Under the pieces are notes generated by a model, which saw only the letters and a list, made by a program, of their open reading frames with translations, was not told the origin of the DNA and did no database searches. Below are positions 34,584-45,944 of a stretch of 64,000 nt of DNA, in pieces (the stretch's first letter is position 1; each line of letters opens with the position of its first letter). The DNA lies in contig NC_012877.2 of NCBI RefSeq assembly GCF_000003195.3, forward strand, positions 15,927,344 to 15,991,343. Reading direction: 5' to 3'. Source of the DNA: Sorghum bicolor. Lineage: Eukaryota; Streptophyta; Magnoliopsida; Poales; Poaceae. A program made the translations under genes and the position numbers.

Positions 34584-35633
34584 TTAGCACAGAAGAATGG
34601 TTGAAGGAGTGATGATTCGAGCTACCTCAGGAGACAGCTCTGCTTCTATTAGCCATTCATAACCTAGAATAGCCGAAAGGCTTTTGATGTGTTCTACGTC
34701 AATAGATTCTACTCTTAGAACAGATTGAGTGATCCCTGCTAGAGGTTGTGTTTGGATAGGAAAATTCGAGGTGTTTCCATAATCTTCAAAAAGATCTTCC
34801 TCGAATTCAAAGGGATGCTCTAAAGGTGGTGGTTCATCATCCCATAGTTGGTTTTGCATTCCCTTATCAGGAGGTTTCTCTACAACCAAATTAATGGATG
34901 GGTCAGGTGGAATTTCTAACTCGGTTGCAAGTTCCTCATCTTTTGGTTTAGGATTAGGCTCGACTTCTTTTTCTTCTTCAGGAAACTCATCATAAATGCC
35001 TGTGTAAGGGGTATTTTCAAGGATTGTCTCTAGGATAACTCTCCCCTCATCTGTGAGTTTGTGTGTGAATGAGCCTCCTGAAGCAATGTCGAGGTGAAGA
35101 GCAGCCTCCTTGTTTAGACCACGATAAAAGTGGTAGTACAGTACATGGTCAGGTAGGGAAAGGTTTGGACCGGAATTGGTAAGGCTTGTGATCCTAGCCC
35201 AAGCTGCTCCCAAAGTTTCCTTCTCTCTTTGTTTGAATGTAAGAATTTCGATTCTAAGGTCAGCGATTCGAAAAAGTGGGAAGAAAGCGAGACAAAAGTT
35301 GTCCCGAAGTTCATCCCAATTTCCATTAACGCCTCCTACAGAATGAGCATACCACTTTTTTGCTTTTCCCAAAAGGGAGAACAGAAATAATTTCCATTTA
35401 AGGGTTTCTTGTGTCATGCCAAAAATAGATCGGCAAGAGCACAACTGCTCGAATTCTCTAAGGTGGGTGTATGGATCTTCATCTACTTGCCCACAGAAGG
35501 GTTGCTCCTGAATCATGGCTATTAGATCAGGGCCGAGGTCGTAGCCATCTATAAGAATTGGATGTGATGATGGTGGTGGATCTAATAACTCGCCCTTTGG
35601 AGCAAAGAATTTATTGATAGGAGTAAAATCCAT
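34584..35633 (-). pseudogene. E3 gag
   Basis: Starts MDFTPINKFFAPKGELLDPP. The frame is open further upstream to 35768 but that part runs through the primer site and LTR edge, so I choose the Met at 35633. The gag core reads LREFEQLCSCRSIFGMTQET, WKLFLFSLLGKAKKWYAHSV, FFPLFRIADLRIEILTFKQR and DHVLYYHFYRGLNKEAALHL. An acidic, Pro-rich tail follows, and the frame ends at a stop at 34584. No zinc knuckle is seen. The capsid domain itself is unbroken, but the element lacks downstream functions. Confidence 0.75.
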
Positions 35634-35723
35634 GTGGTATGGTGAAAACGGTAAGGTGAGTGTGGTAAAGAAAAGAAAAAGGATACACGGACGACTTGGT
35701 TCGAAACTAGCACAACTACCGTT

Positions 35724-35740
35724 CCCCGGCAATGACGCCA
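35724..35740 (-). promoter_or_regulatory. E3 primer-binding site, tRNA-Asp type
   Basis: Plus-strand ccccggcaatgacgcca equals the tRNA-Asp 3' end at 15 of 17 bases. It lies 7 bp from the LTR edge at 35748. Confidence 0.8.
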
Positions 35741-35747
35741 GAAAGCT

Positions 35748-36986
35748 TGTTGGGTATTTTAAACGCAAACAGAAAAATCCGCAAGCGCACGGATACCGAT
35801 GTAGCTTTCACCCGGGAGTATTCCAGAGTATCGATTTTCCACAGGGAACGTGAGTGTACTAATTAAGATTCAAAATCGCCCAAGGATAACTATATAATTA
35901 TTTTTGGTGGGAAGAGAGGAAGTTTTCTGAGAGTTCTCTAGTTGATCTAAGAATCAAGAATTACTTCAAAGATTATTTATTTTAGGACAGCAGAACACTA
36001 ACCACAGAAGGAGATGAGAAGGGGACTAGGAAGCTCTGACTACGGTCCTACAAACATCGATCCGAACGAGGTGGAATACGTCGACCGTTAGGGCTGTCAC
36101 TACCCTAGGGTTACCACAACAATCTGCAGGATTAGGTGCAATTCTAGGTAATTGCAAGACTAAACACCACGTCTAATCTATTAATTACTACTCTAGCGTT
36201 GCAAAGACTAGAGCACTTGATGCAAGCGGGAATCCAATAAATAACTTAAATGTAAATAAAAGTAATTAAAGAACTCAGGAATTATGAATTAAAGAACTTG
36301 GAGAACGATGAAGAACAAACCAGTTGCTTCAAAAGTACAATGTTGAGGAAGATTCGACACATCTGGCTCCTCCTCCGCTCTCCTCTTCTCTCTCCCTATT
36401 TTCTAGATTACAACTAGAACTAACTAGAACTAGAACTAGATGAACTAGAACTAGAACTGGATGAACTAGAGGGATCCTCTCTACTTGGATGAATAATTGA
36501 AACCCTAGCTTTGATTCTGTAGAAGAGGTGTGCCTTTAGGGGCTGGTGGGGGCGTGCTTATATAGCCCCTCCAAATGAATATTAGCCGTCGGATCAAACC
36601 GACCTTAATCGCACGGTTTTCCTTAATCCTTTAGGTCAGTGGAGCATTATCCGCGAGACGGAGCCTGATTGGCTGAGACAGCAGAGCGGTCGCCCAAGGG
36701 GGAAGGGCGGGCGCCCCACCCCCGGGCCCGCTCGGCCTCCCGTTCGTTCCCGTGGCTTCTGGAGTCTTCTAGATGATAGAAAATTGGCGCACACGTTAAT
36801 ATCTCTATGTAAACCCGACGTGTGGGCCTTTCCTCCATATTTCCTGATAACCCCCTGTAGAAATAGACAAACACCAAAACTCGTAGAATTCTGTCAGATG
36901 AAACCCTAATTTTGGATGTTGGTTGCATATAGGTCCTTTTCCATGATTAGTTGACGGTTAAATGTGAGCATTAAGGACCATCAACA
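35748..36986 (-). repeat. E3 5' LTR (copy C), 1239 bp
   Basis: Runs on the plus strand from TGTTGGGTATTTT to CCATCAACA. The right half (36690-36986) matches copies A and B, including the gggcgggcgcccc block, 'tggcttctggagtcttctag', 'acgtgtgggcctttc' and 'ataaccccctg'. The left half is diverged from copy B. Contains an aactag-rich tandem repeat. Confidence 0.8.
36411..36470. repeat. (aactag)n degenerate tandem repeat in LTR C
   Basis: About eight copies of 'aactag' or 'aactaga' with interspersed 'gatg' between 36411 and 36470. Confidence 0.8.
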
Positions 36987-39585
36987 CCGACATGGACGAA
37001 ACGTTCCGATGCCTCAAGGCTAAGGGCATCAGACTGAACCCCGAAAAATGTGTTTTTGGGGTCCCCCGAGGCATGCTCCTTGGGTTTATAGTGTCTGAGC
37101 GAGGGATCGAGGCCAACCCCGAAAAGGTCTCGGCCATCATGAACATGGGCCCAATCCATAACCTAAAGGCAGTGCAGAGAGTCATGGGATGCCTGGCGTC
37201 GCTAGTCGTTTCATCTCCCGTCTCGTGGAGAAAGGACTGCCTCTGTATATGTTACTTAGAACATCTGAGCATTTTCCTAGACCTCCGAGGCCCAGGAAGC
37301 CCTTGACAAGCTCAAAGCTTTGCTCACCAACCCCCCGTCTTGGTGCCCCCGCCGAGGGGGAGCCACTACTTCTCTATGTCGCAACCACCGACCAAGTGGC
37401 AAGTGCGGCTATTGTGGTCGAAAGAACGGAAGAAGGGCACGCTCTACCGGTCCAGAGGCTAGTGTACTTCGTTAGCGAGGTACTATCCGACACTAAGACC
37501 CGATACCCCCAAATCCAAAAACTGCTCTACGCGGTAGTCTTAGCCCGACGCAAGCTCCACCATTACTTTGAGTCTCATCCCGTCTCTATAGTATCATCCT
37601 TCCCTCTGGGGGAGGTGATCCAAAACCGAGAGGCTAATGGCAGAGTCGCTAAATGGGCTATAGAACTCATGGGTGACGGGATCACCTATGAGCCTCGGAA
37701 GGCCATAAAATCTCAAGTCTTGGCTGATTTCGTGGATGAGTGGACGGGAACTCAGCTCCCTCCACCCCAGATCTAGTTTGAGTGTTGGACCTTGTACTTC
37801 GACGGGTCCCTGATGAAGACTGGGGCCGGTGCGGGCCTCGTCTTCATCTCTCCCTTTGGAGTAAGGATGCGATACGCAATCCGACTCCACTTCCCCACCT
37901 CAAACAACGTAGCGGAGTATGAGGCCCTTGTCAATGGTCTCCATATCGCGACTGAGCTTGGGATCAAGTGGCTCGATGTCCGAGGCGACTCTAGGCTCAT
38001 CATTGACCAGGTCATGAAAGAGTCTAGTTGCCATGATCCCAAGATGGATGCGTACTGCAAAGTAGTTCGGCGCCTGGAGGAAAAGTTCGACGGCCTCGAA
38101 CTTAACCACGTGTTGAGAAAATACAATGAGGCCACCGATGCACTTGCAAAAATGGCATCCGAGTGGGCTACGGTCCCCCCGGACGTCTTTGTCAGTGACC
38201 TCTACAAGCCCTCCATCGACTACAAAGAAGATGGGGGCTCGGATCCTCCCCCAACCAACCTAGGTCTTGATCTCGAGCCCCCCACGGCACCCGAACCAGA
38301 AGCTATGGACATCGAGTCCGAGGCTCCTGCACGAGACGATTTGTCGAATTGGCGCTATCCACTCCTACAACGCCTCATCGACGGCACTTTGCCCCCAGAT
38401 CAAGCCGAGGCACGACGAATAGCTCGTCACGCCAAAGCCTTGGTACTTCTCGATGGAGAGATGTACAAGCGTAGCCCCTCGGGAATTCTCATGCACTGCA
38501 TCACCCATCAGGAAGGAATCAAGCTCCTTGAGGAGATACACTCGGGGGCTTGTGGCCACCATGCTGCGCCTCGGACGCTAGTAGGAAATTCCTTCCGACA
38601 AGGCTTCTACTGGCCCACCGCGGTGGCTGACGCCACACAGATCGTCTGGACCTGTGAAGGATGCCAGTTTTATGCTCGGCAGATCCACCTCCAAGCTCAG
38701 GCTCTACAGACGATCCCCATCACTTGGCCCTTTGCTGTTTGTGGCCTCGACCTCGTCGGGCCTCTGCAGAAAGCGCTCGGGGGCTTCACTCACTTACTTC
38801 TCGCAATCGACAAGTTCTCCAAGAGGATTGAGGTCCAACCCATCACAAGAATCAAGGCCGAGCAAGCAGTGCTGTTTTGCACTGACATTATCCATCGATT
38901 TGGAGTGCCTAACTCCATCATCACGGATAATGGCACACAGTTCACCGGGCAAAAATTCCTGGAGTTCTGCGACAGACACCACATACGTGTGGACTGGGCA
39001 GCAGTGGCTCATCCAAAGACCAATGGTCAGGTAGAACGTGCCAACGGCATGATCCTCCAAGGACTGAAGCCTAGGATTTTTAACCGGTTGGACAAGTTCA
39101 GAAAAAAGTGGCTCAAAGAGCTACCAGCCGTAATCTGGAGTCTAAGGACTTCCCAAAGCCGAGCCACGGGCTTCACCCCGTTCTTCATGGTCTATGGGTT
39201 CGAGGCTGTCCTCCCCACGGACCTAAAGTACGGGTCTCCGAGGGTACAAGCTTACGACGAAAATAGCTACAAGACGTTCCAAGAAGATGCGTTGGACCAG
39301 CTGGACGAAGCTAGGGATGTAGCCCTCCTACACTCCGCCAAGTACCAGCAAGCCCTCCGACACTACCATGCTCGACGAGTCCGAGGCCGAGCCTTTAAAG
39401 TCAGCGACTTAGTGCTGAGGCTCAGGCAAAGCAACAAGGGCCGTCACAAGCTCACACCTCCCTGGGAAGGACCCTTCGTCATCGCCGAGGTCCTCCGACC
39501 CGACACATACAAGCTCGCCAACGAAGCAAGAGAGGTCTACAACAACACATTGAACATAGAGCATCTACGTCGCTTCTATCCTTAA
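36987..39585 (+). pseudogene. E4 pol: RT end, RNase H, second RNase H, integrase
   Basis: Starts inside RT (DMDETFRCLKAKGIRLNPEK, FGVPRGMLLGFIVSERGIEA). Indels near 37190 and 37275-37340 shift the frame; then [20 protein letters not shown] and [20 protein letters not shown] belong to RNase H. A TAG stop at 37774-37776 separates the second RNase H-like domain (LYFDGS, NVAEYEALVNGLHIATELG, GDSRLIIDQV, NEATDALAKM), whose acidic residues are all present. Integrase (about 38500-39200) has the HHCC knuckle (HSGACGHHA...CEGCQFYA) and the DD35E triad (GLDLVGP, ITDNGTQFTG, GQVERANGM). The 597-codon frame 37792-39585 is intact to its stop. The dual RNase H marks the Tat lineage. Confidence 0.85.
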
Positions 39586-40191
39586 AATTCTGTAAATAAA
39601 GTCATTTGTTCTTTACCTCAGAGAAATAATAAAAATATGAATCATATGACTGTTTCTTTTTAGAGAGTGAGCCTCGGCTCTACTCTGCAGAGTCCGAGCC
39701 TCCCTCGGGGGCTACACGGGGGGAACCCCCTGTGATAAACTCCAATTTTTTCGCACAAGTTAGAAACGCCCCGACCCAAGGTCTTCTCTTCTTTTCTTAA
39801 AAAGAAACTAAAAAACCGTAGATTCATCACCCAAAACTTAAGAAGGTGTGAGCCTGAGGGAAGATCCACACCCATGGGCTAAGACACCCTCTAGTCACCC
39901 CCTAAGATCGGGAGATGAATCTGTCCAGACTTTTAGATCACTAAGGAAGGAAAGGAGACTCAGGCTCAGGACGCTCTAACTAATAAGTCAGACCCTTGGT
40001 GGCGCACCTGACCTCGCACTGCTGAGGCCGGGTCGGCCCGAGGGTAAGATAGCAAAAAGCACAAAGAATTTCTAGAAAGAAACACTCATATTAACATTAA
40101 GTTTACAAAATACAAGGCCCATTGGCCTCTGATGTTCACAAACATAAACTAACTAGATACAAGGGCTTCACTGCCCTGACTGCCCAGGATC
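39586..40191. other. E4 spacer between pol and the antisense gene
   Basis: Noncoding. Holds a polypurine-like ccctcgggggctacacgggg near 39701-39720 and, on the minus strand, the 3'UTR of the antisense gene. Confidence 0.5.
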
Positions 40192-43100
40192 CTACAAGCC
40201 AAGGGGGGGCAGCTCCACTTTGGCGTCGCAGAAACTGGCCAAGGCGTCTCTCGGAGCCTCCGCCGCGTCGGCAAGCTTCTGCAACTCCTCCTGGGCCTCC
40301 ACCTCGTCGTTGGGAAGTCGATGCCGACGTAGTGAGAGCTCACCATGGATAGAGCTTTCTTCACCCCAACGTGGAGAGCCTCCCTCAGTCTCTCCCTGGC
40401 TCGGGAGTACAGAGCACCGACGCGGCACCATAGAGACGACCCCGACACGCCCGCCTCGACCCCAAGTCCCTCGCACGCCGAGGCGACCGCGACCTCTAAC
40501 GCCGAGCGTTCCGACACCTCGGCGTCAAGAGACCTCTTTAGGGCATCAGCGGCAGAGGTCACCTCGGCCACCTTCTTCTCCAGCTCTGCCAAAAAACAGA
40601 GGGGAGGGGTGAAAGTTAGAAAAAGAATCTGCATACTAAAAACAAGGTGAGAACACAACTCTTACCTTCAACTCGCTTCCGATTCTCCTCTGCACGCCTA
40701 TGCCAGAGGGCAACCTCACCCTGAGCCCCAGATAGGTCGATTTGGGCTTGGTTAAGGGCAAGGTCCCTCTGGGCGAGCAAAGACTCTACCCGAGTGACCT
40801 CGCCCTTGTACCTCTCGGCGGCGGCGGACTGCTCCTGGGAATCCAGGACGAGCTCACTGACCCTCTTCTCCAAGGGGGCGACCTTGTCCCGGGCTTCCCG
40901 AGGCTCGGTCACAAGATCAGAGCACTTCCACCGAAGCTCGGCGGATATCTCGCACTCCCTCATGAGTTCCCCCTCGGCCGCTTCACGGGTAGCCTTCTCA
41001 TTCTCATAGGCCGCCCAGGCGTCCTGCTCCCTACGGAGGAAAACTGATTTCTCCAGAGACAGCTTTGAGCGCCTGCAGGATCGAATACCACACAAGGGGT
41101 CAATTCCAAAGGCACAAATAAAAGACCCTTCATAAAAAGGGGAGGCGACTTTACCTGGGCAAGCTTGTACATGTCTCGGCTCATGAGCTCAGACGCTCGG
41201 TTGATAGCATCGACGCTGGCACACCCACACGCGTCCAGACCCTGCCAAAGGTAGGCCTTCGACGGGTCATCCAGCACGAATCTGGCCCTCCCCTCTAGGT
41301 CATCAAGGTCGGGCCAGACCACGGGGCTCCTACCCTAGGGCGCGCTGGCCCCTACTTCCCCTGTGGGGGCCTCGGGTTGGGCCAGGCCCTTTCCGTGGGG
41401 CCTTTCTAAGGGCACTGCACTGAGGGCCATCTCGGCCTGACCCTCCTCGGTTTTCCCGGGCCACGCCGGATCCCCCAGGTCGGCATCCCAGAAGGGGGAA
41501 CGGCCCCAAGAGCTAGGACTGTTTCCTCTAGCTCCTGGGGCCTCGGCGCCTCTGCCTCCCTCGCTGGGGGATCTGGCGTCTCGTGCCCCGTCTCTTGCCC
41601 CCTTTCCTCGTGGGGCGCTCTCCCTCTTCGCAGCTCAAAGGGGGCGGCGACCTGGGCCTCGCTGACCTAAGGGTCGACAGCGCCCCCCCTCTTCATGGCC
41701 TTCAGGGGCGCCAGCCCCACCGAGACCACCTTGTGCTTCCGGCTGACAGAAAAGCGACGCAAATAAGAAGAAAGAGAAAAACAAAAAAGAAAAAAAATCA
41801 AGGTTTGGCACTTACCTCGCCCGGGGTGCAGCGCTCTTTTAGGAGCTCGAAGCTCCCTGGGCGCCAAGGGTCATCGGGCGAGCGCCCGTCTTCGCTCCAG
41901 GGGTCGCAGGGGCTCCGATGGTTGTTCCATCCCTCGGCGCCTCCACCGAACCCTCTGCCTCTGCCCCTGCTGCTGGGCGAGGCTCAGTTGGGCCTTCTGG
42001 CACCTCCGGCCCCTCGGGCACCTCATGCCCTCCGCCCGGCGCCAACTCCCCCTCTTCGAGATGTGGGGGAACCGAGCCCCCTCGCAGGGCCCCGTCCTCC
42101 TCGTCATCAACGATAATGTAGGGGGCGACCCTTGCGCCCCCTGGAGCCTGAGACCCCCTTGGGGCCTCCGTCCCCCCACCAGCAGGGGGATCTCTTCATC
42201 CTCCTCTTCATCGGCCAGCTCGTTTAGGCAGTGCGAGCCCTCCTCCTTGCCCTCAACTTCTGAGGTCGAGGCCTCAGAAGATTCGAGCTCGGTGAGCCCC
42301 ACCTTCTCGGCTTCACAGCGGCGCTTGGCGGAGGCCTCCGTTTTCCTCACCTTCTTCGCCTTCTTCTTCTTCTCTTTCTTCCGACGATGCTGCTCCTCGT
42401 TCCTTGCCCAGTTCTGAGCCCGGATTTCTCTATCCTCTGGGACCGGGGGCAGGGCGTATCTGACGATACCCATACCCTGCAAACAAGCGGAAGTTAAAAT
42501 TGGTGCGAAGAAATGGGGTAATGAGGCAGAATCAAAGACAAAGAAGATGTCTTACCAATGAAATATAGCCCCTATCAGGACGCATCGGCACCACACGGTA
42601 ATTCTTCAGATCCGAGGATATTGTCCTCAAAATCCGAGTGTTAATCTCCGTCACGGACACTGGCGCCTCCAGCATCTATGTCCCGACCTAGGGGGTGTCA
42701 CGGGTCATCTCCCACATGGGCACCGCCTGCTGCGCCAGCGGCAGGAGGCTCCGCTTGTGGAAGGCAACCGCCACCGTGGCCGCGGTGACGTCAGTGTGAC
42801 GGAGCTTCTTGAGGCCCACATGGAGGGCGTCTAGCCTCTTCTGCTCGTCTGCAGGAGCGCCCCACCCCCACTTCGCGGGGCACTCGACCACCATCCTCCC
42901 GGTGTACTCCGGGAGAAGCCCGCTGTCGTTCCGGAGGTAGAACCATCCGTTCTGCCATGCCCGGTTCGACGAGGGCATGACGCTCTAGATGTACAGATGA
43001 GAGCGCGACTGCCGAAGCTAGAGCATGCAGCCGCCGGCCCTCAGGGGCCTCTTCTCCCCTCCCTCATTGCGGGAGGACATCTCCACCTTGAAGAGGTGGA

Positions 43101-43446
43101 GCCAGAAGTACCAATGGGGAGGAATCCCCAGATACCCCTCGCACACCGTGGTGAAGATGGCCGCTTGCATGATGGAGTTGGGGTTGAGGTTGTGCAGCTC
43201 CACCTTGTAGTAGTGGAGGAGGGCCCGGATGAGTCGGCTGGCGGGCGTTCCGAACCCCTGGTCTAGGAACGATAGGAAGGAGACCACATAGCCCGGAGGC
43301 GGGTTGGGCTCCCTGTCATTCGCCGGGGGAACGATCCACTCTGGCGCCCTCGCATCCGTGATAGGGCGGAGAAGTCCGCTCTTCACACAGGCGTCCAACG
43401 CCGTCTTGGTCGTGTTGCACGAGTACGACGCATCATCACCAGCCAT
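40192..43446 (-). pseudogene. E4 antisense gene: 'putative gypsy type transposon' (Transposase_28-like) N-domain plus coiled coil
   Basis: Minus-strand gene, start MAGDDASYSC at 43446 (an in-frame Met at 43515 is also possible). The N-part contains PNSIMQAAIFTTVCEGYLGI and PPHWYFWLHLFKVE, typical of Pfam 'Putative gypsy type transposon' (PF04195) proteins. The frame continues over TAG codons at 43018-43020, near 42982, near 42690 and near 42675. Splice signals define several introns (about 42555-42480, 41816-41743, 41152-41078, 40664-40589). Later exons encode a Lys/Arg-rich segment (HRRKKEKKKKAKKVRK), acidic runs, and a long coiled coil (VAPLEKRVSELVLDSQEQSA, ELEKKVAEVTSAADALKRSL). A 1-nt shift near 40316 precedes the end VELPPLGL*. 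Function is unknown. The four stops make this copy non-functional as a single protein. Confidence 0.7.
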
Positions 43447-44697
43447 GGCTGCGAGGGAGGGCGCTTGCGCTAACAAGGCGATGTCAAGAAGCCGGCGGCA
43501 GAAGGTTTGGGGCAAGAGCGTCTGGAGGCAAAGGCAAGTAGAGAAACAGAAGACCCCTGCGATGGCTTTTATAGGAAAGGCATATCACGGCTCCTTCCGC
43601 ACAGCACATCAGGGGGAAAAAAGAGCAACTGCCGTCCGCCTCGTTAACCTGGTGAAATATCCAAAGCGCCCACTTCTCCCGATTCTCACGCCTACTGCGC
43701 CCACGCGCGCATTAAATTCACAGGCAAAACGTCACGTCTGGCTCAGGCACAACGGCGCGGTCGCTCTGGCTCCCAATGTGAGTCGTCTCAAAAGGAGCGC
43801 CCCCAAAAGGTAAGTCAAGGCGGTTCCTTCCAGGGCAAGCGGTGCCCGACCCCTCCTACACTCGAGCCGAAAGTCAGGGCGGTTCCTTCCAGGACAAGCG
43901 ACGCCCGACCCCTCTGCTGCGCCCGAGCTGAAACCTCTCAAGGTAAAAATCCCCAGGCCATGGCCACTTACGTTCCAGAGGTTGCAAGACTGACCCACTA
44001 GCTGGGTTCGAACAGTTGCCTCAGGATAACCGAGCGAGGGATGACTGAGGATGAGCACGATAGAGGCCATGGTTCGACCCCCACAGGGGATCGGTGCATC
44101 CTTACAAGTCGTATCCGAGACCCACGCGGGTGTCGCGCGAGTGGGATCCCATCGAGGGAGGCATCGAGCCCTCATAACCTATCGAACGGTTCCGACATCC
44201 ACCGTGACTGCCGTCGGGTATTTCGAGATGTGCCCATAGGGCCACAAGCCGACCCCTATTGAATGGGACTCGGACATCCGCTTGGATCTACCCGCTAGCA
44301 GCTCCCCGGGAACGCCGATACTCGCCCATCGAGGGTAGTACGGTGCCACCCATCCCTCCTCCGAGCCAAAGGACGAATCAAGGGCGTAAAATGAAGATGG
44401 GAAAGACCCTGATCGATCCTTGTGGGGAAAAGGGCTCGGGGGCTTCACCCGCGCAAGGGAAATGAGCACTACGTGTAAAGGACACGTAACCTACTCTCCA
44501 AATACTCCCGACGATAACACCAAGTAGTAAAAGCCTTTGAAGGAATAACCCCATTCCTCCAAAAGGCTCGGGGGCTACACCCGGCGGGTGCGCTCGCACG
44601 CACCCCCCGGAGAAAATAACATCCTCAATCCAACAGATTATCCCTTAAAAGAGCCTTTGAAGGGGCATCTTCACCCCTCCATAGGCTCGGGGGCTAC
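43447..44697. other. E4 3' noncoding region with repeated polypurine-like tracts
   Basis: Contains two near copies of 'ggcggttccttccagg' (43817 and 43878) and at least three 'ggctcgggggct' tracts (about 44433, 44565, 44684). The last abuts the LTR and is the likely plus-strand primer. Frames crossing this part show no domain. It probably includes the promoter of the antisense gene near 43450-43600. Confidence 0.55.
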
Positions 44698-44771
44698 TGT
44701 TGGGTACCATAAAACGGGATACCCAAATTAAGGGAATAAAAATCGCAAAAAGAATAAGGCGAATGCTCGAA
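44698..44771 (+). repeat. Start of the E4 3' LTR (74 bp)
   Basis: tgttgggtaccataaaacgg onward is almost identical to 45945-46018 of the solo LTR downstream; identity stops after gctcgaa at 44771. The rest of this LTR is missing or replaced. Confidence 0.8.
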
Positions 44772-45311
44772 TCACCCTATAGGATAACCCATGTCTTTAA
44801 TGCTCTAAGTCCTCATTATATCTCTTGATTCATTTATTGTACTTAAAGGATGCATGTGGCTATGCAAAAAGTTACTAAAAAAGAAGAGAGAAGAAGAGAA
44901 AAGAGGGAGTAAAAGATGGACAAGTGTCCCAGTAATTAAAACAAGGGGGACTAGATGCCCACCTCCGTGAATAAAAATAAATAATAAAGATAGCCCATGC
45001 CTTTTCTAAAAAGTTTCAACAGAGAGATATTTCCAAAAATAGAAATTAGCCACAAATAGCACAAATACACCTATCCACCATATTCCATACACATGCACAT
45101 CTTGGTTTGATTGTATGCCTCGATTCTATATGGATCCATTAGTTGACTTTACAATACATCCATTGCAGACACTCCTATAAGCTCTACCATATATACCTTT
45201 AGCTATAGGAGGCATAACATCATTAATGCCTTAAGAGAGAACCATAAATACCACATATACTGCTTAGGCTTAGTTTGCCAACGGACTGGCAAAAGGTAAG
45301 CTTGGAGGAAT
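44772..45311. other. AT-rich DNA between E4 and E5
   Basis: Nothing coding. A-rich, with a purine-rich run near 44876-44915. It may be a diverged LTR interior or the insertion that cut the E4 LTR. Confidence 0.4.
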
Positions 45312-45944
45312 TGTTGACGGTCGATAACATCAACTTTTATTAGAACTTTAAACCTAAAGGAGAACATGAAAACACACTAGTCTAGGGTTTAAATTGACAA
45401 TTTCCACGAGTTTTGGTGATTCTATATTTTCCAAGGTCTATTTCTAGAAAAGCTAAAAAGAGGGATTCAAGTGTAAAATAAACATGAAACTTATCCGCCA
45501 CGAAAAGATCACAATCGGGATGTGGGAAGGATCCATAAGACACCCGAAGAGCCGGGGGCCAGAGGCCGCCTGGTGGGGTTGGCTGGCCCCACCATAGCGC
45601 CAGCCGCCCCCTGTTGCTAGGGTTTTGGCCCCTCTTCTGGAAGCTTCCTCCACCGCCTACGAGGAGTCATCTCGGCCCTTCGTTAAGTCGATTTGATCCT
45701 ACGGCGCACGCACATCCCACAGGACTATAAATACATGGGTAGACCCCCTGGAGAAGACAACTTCATTCATCAAGGCCTCAAGCCATCAAGCATCGAGCCT
45801 CCAAGTTCATCAAGAGCCTTCTAGTTCATAGTTCTAGTTAGTTAGATTAGAAGTAGAGGAGATCTAGTTCATCAAGATCTAGAGCCCCTGGCGTCGGTCT
45901 GGAGCACAAGAGTTCGGTAATAGATCTAGTTCTTACTTTATTGT

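Larger units (their letters stand above)
33570..36986 (-). mobile_element. E3: Tat-lineage Ty3/gypsy element, minus orientation, truncated in RT
   Basis: Read on the minus strand: 5' LTR 36986-35748, tRNA-Asp primer site 35740-35724, gag 35633-34584, a protease/RT linker and the start of RT (34343 to about 33580). RT breaks off shortly after the CIDYRKLNKAT motif, so palm and everything beyond are lost. The LTR is inserted into the RT of E4, whose sequence resumes at 36987. Confidence 0.75.
36987..44771 (+). mobile_element. E4: Tat-lineage Ty3/gypsy element (dual RNase H), 5' part missing, with antisense gene
   Basis: The plus strand carries RT C-terminus, RNase H, a second RNase H-like domain and integrase (36987-39585). 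About 0.6 kb of noncoding DNA follows, then a spliced antisense gene (43446-40192), more noncoding DNA with repeated 'ggctcgggggctac' motifs, a polypurine tract (44684-44697) and the first 74 bp of a 3' LTR (44698-44771). The 5' part is cut off by LTR C. An extra antisense gene 3' of pol, as here, is known from Tat-lineage elements such as Grande. Confidence 0.8.

Noticed and set aside
35634..35768. N-terminal extension of the E3 gag frame
   Set aside because: It would be translated through the primer-binding site and LTR edge; the Met at 35633 aligns with the E1 gag start.
40742..41047. Plus-strand frame within E4
   Set aside because: Opposite strand of the coiled-coil exon; no domain.
41583..42417. 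Long plus-strand Pro/Ser-rich frames
   Set aside because: Antisense shadows of the GC-rich E4 antisense gene, whose splice signals and domain lie on the minus strand.
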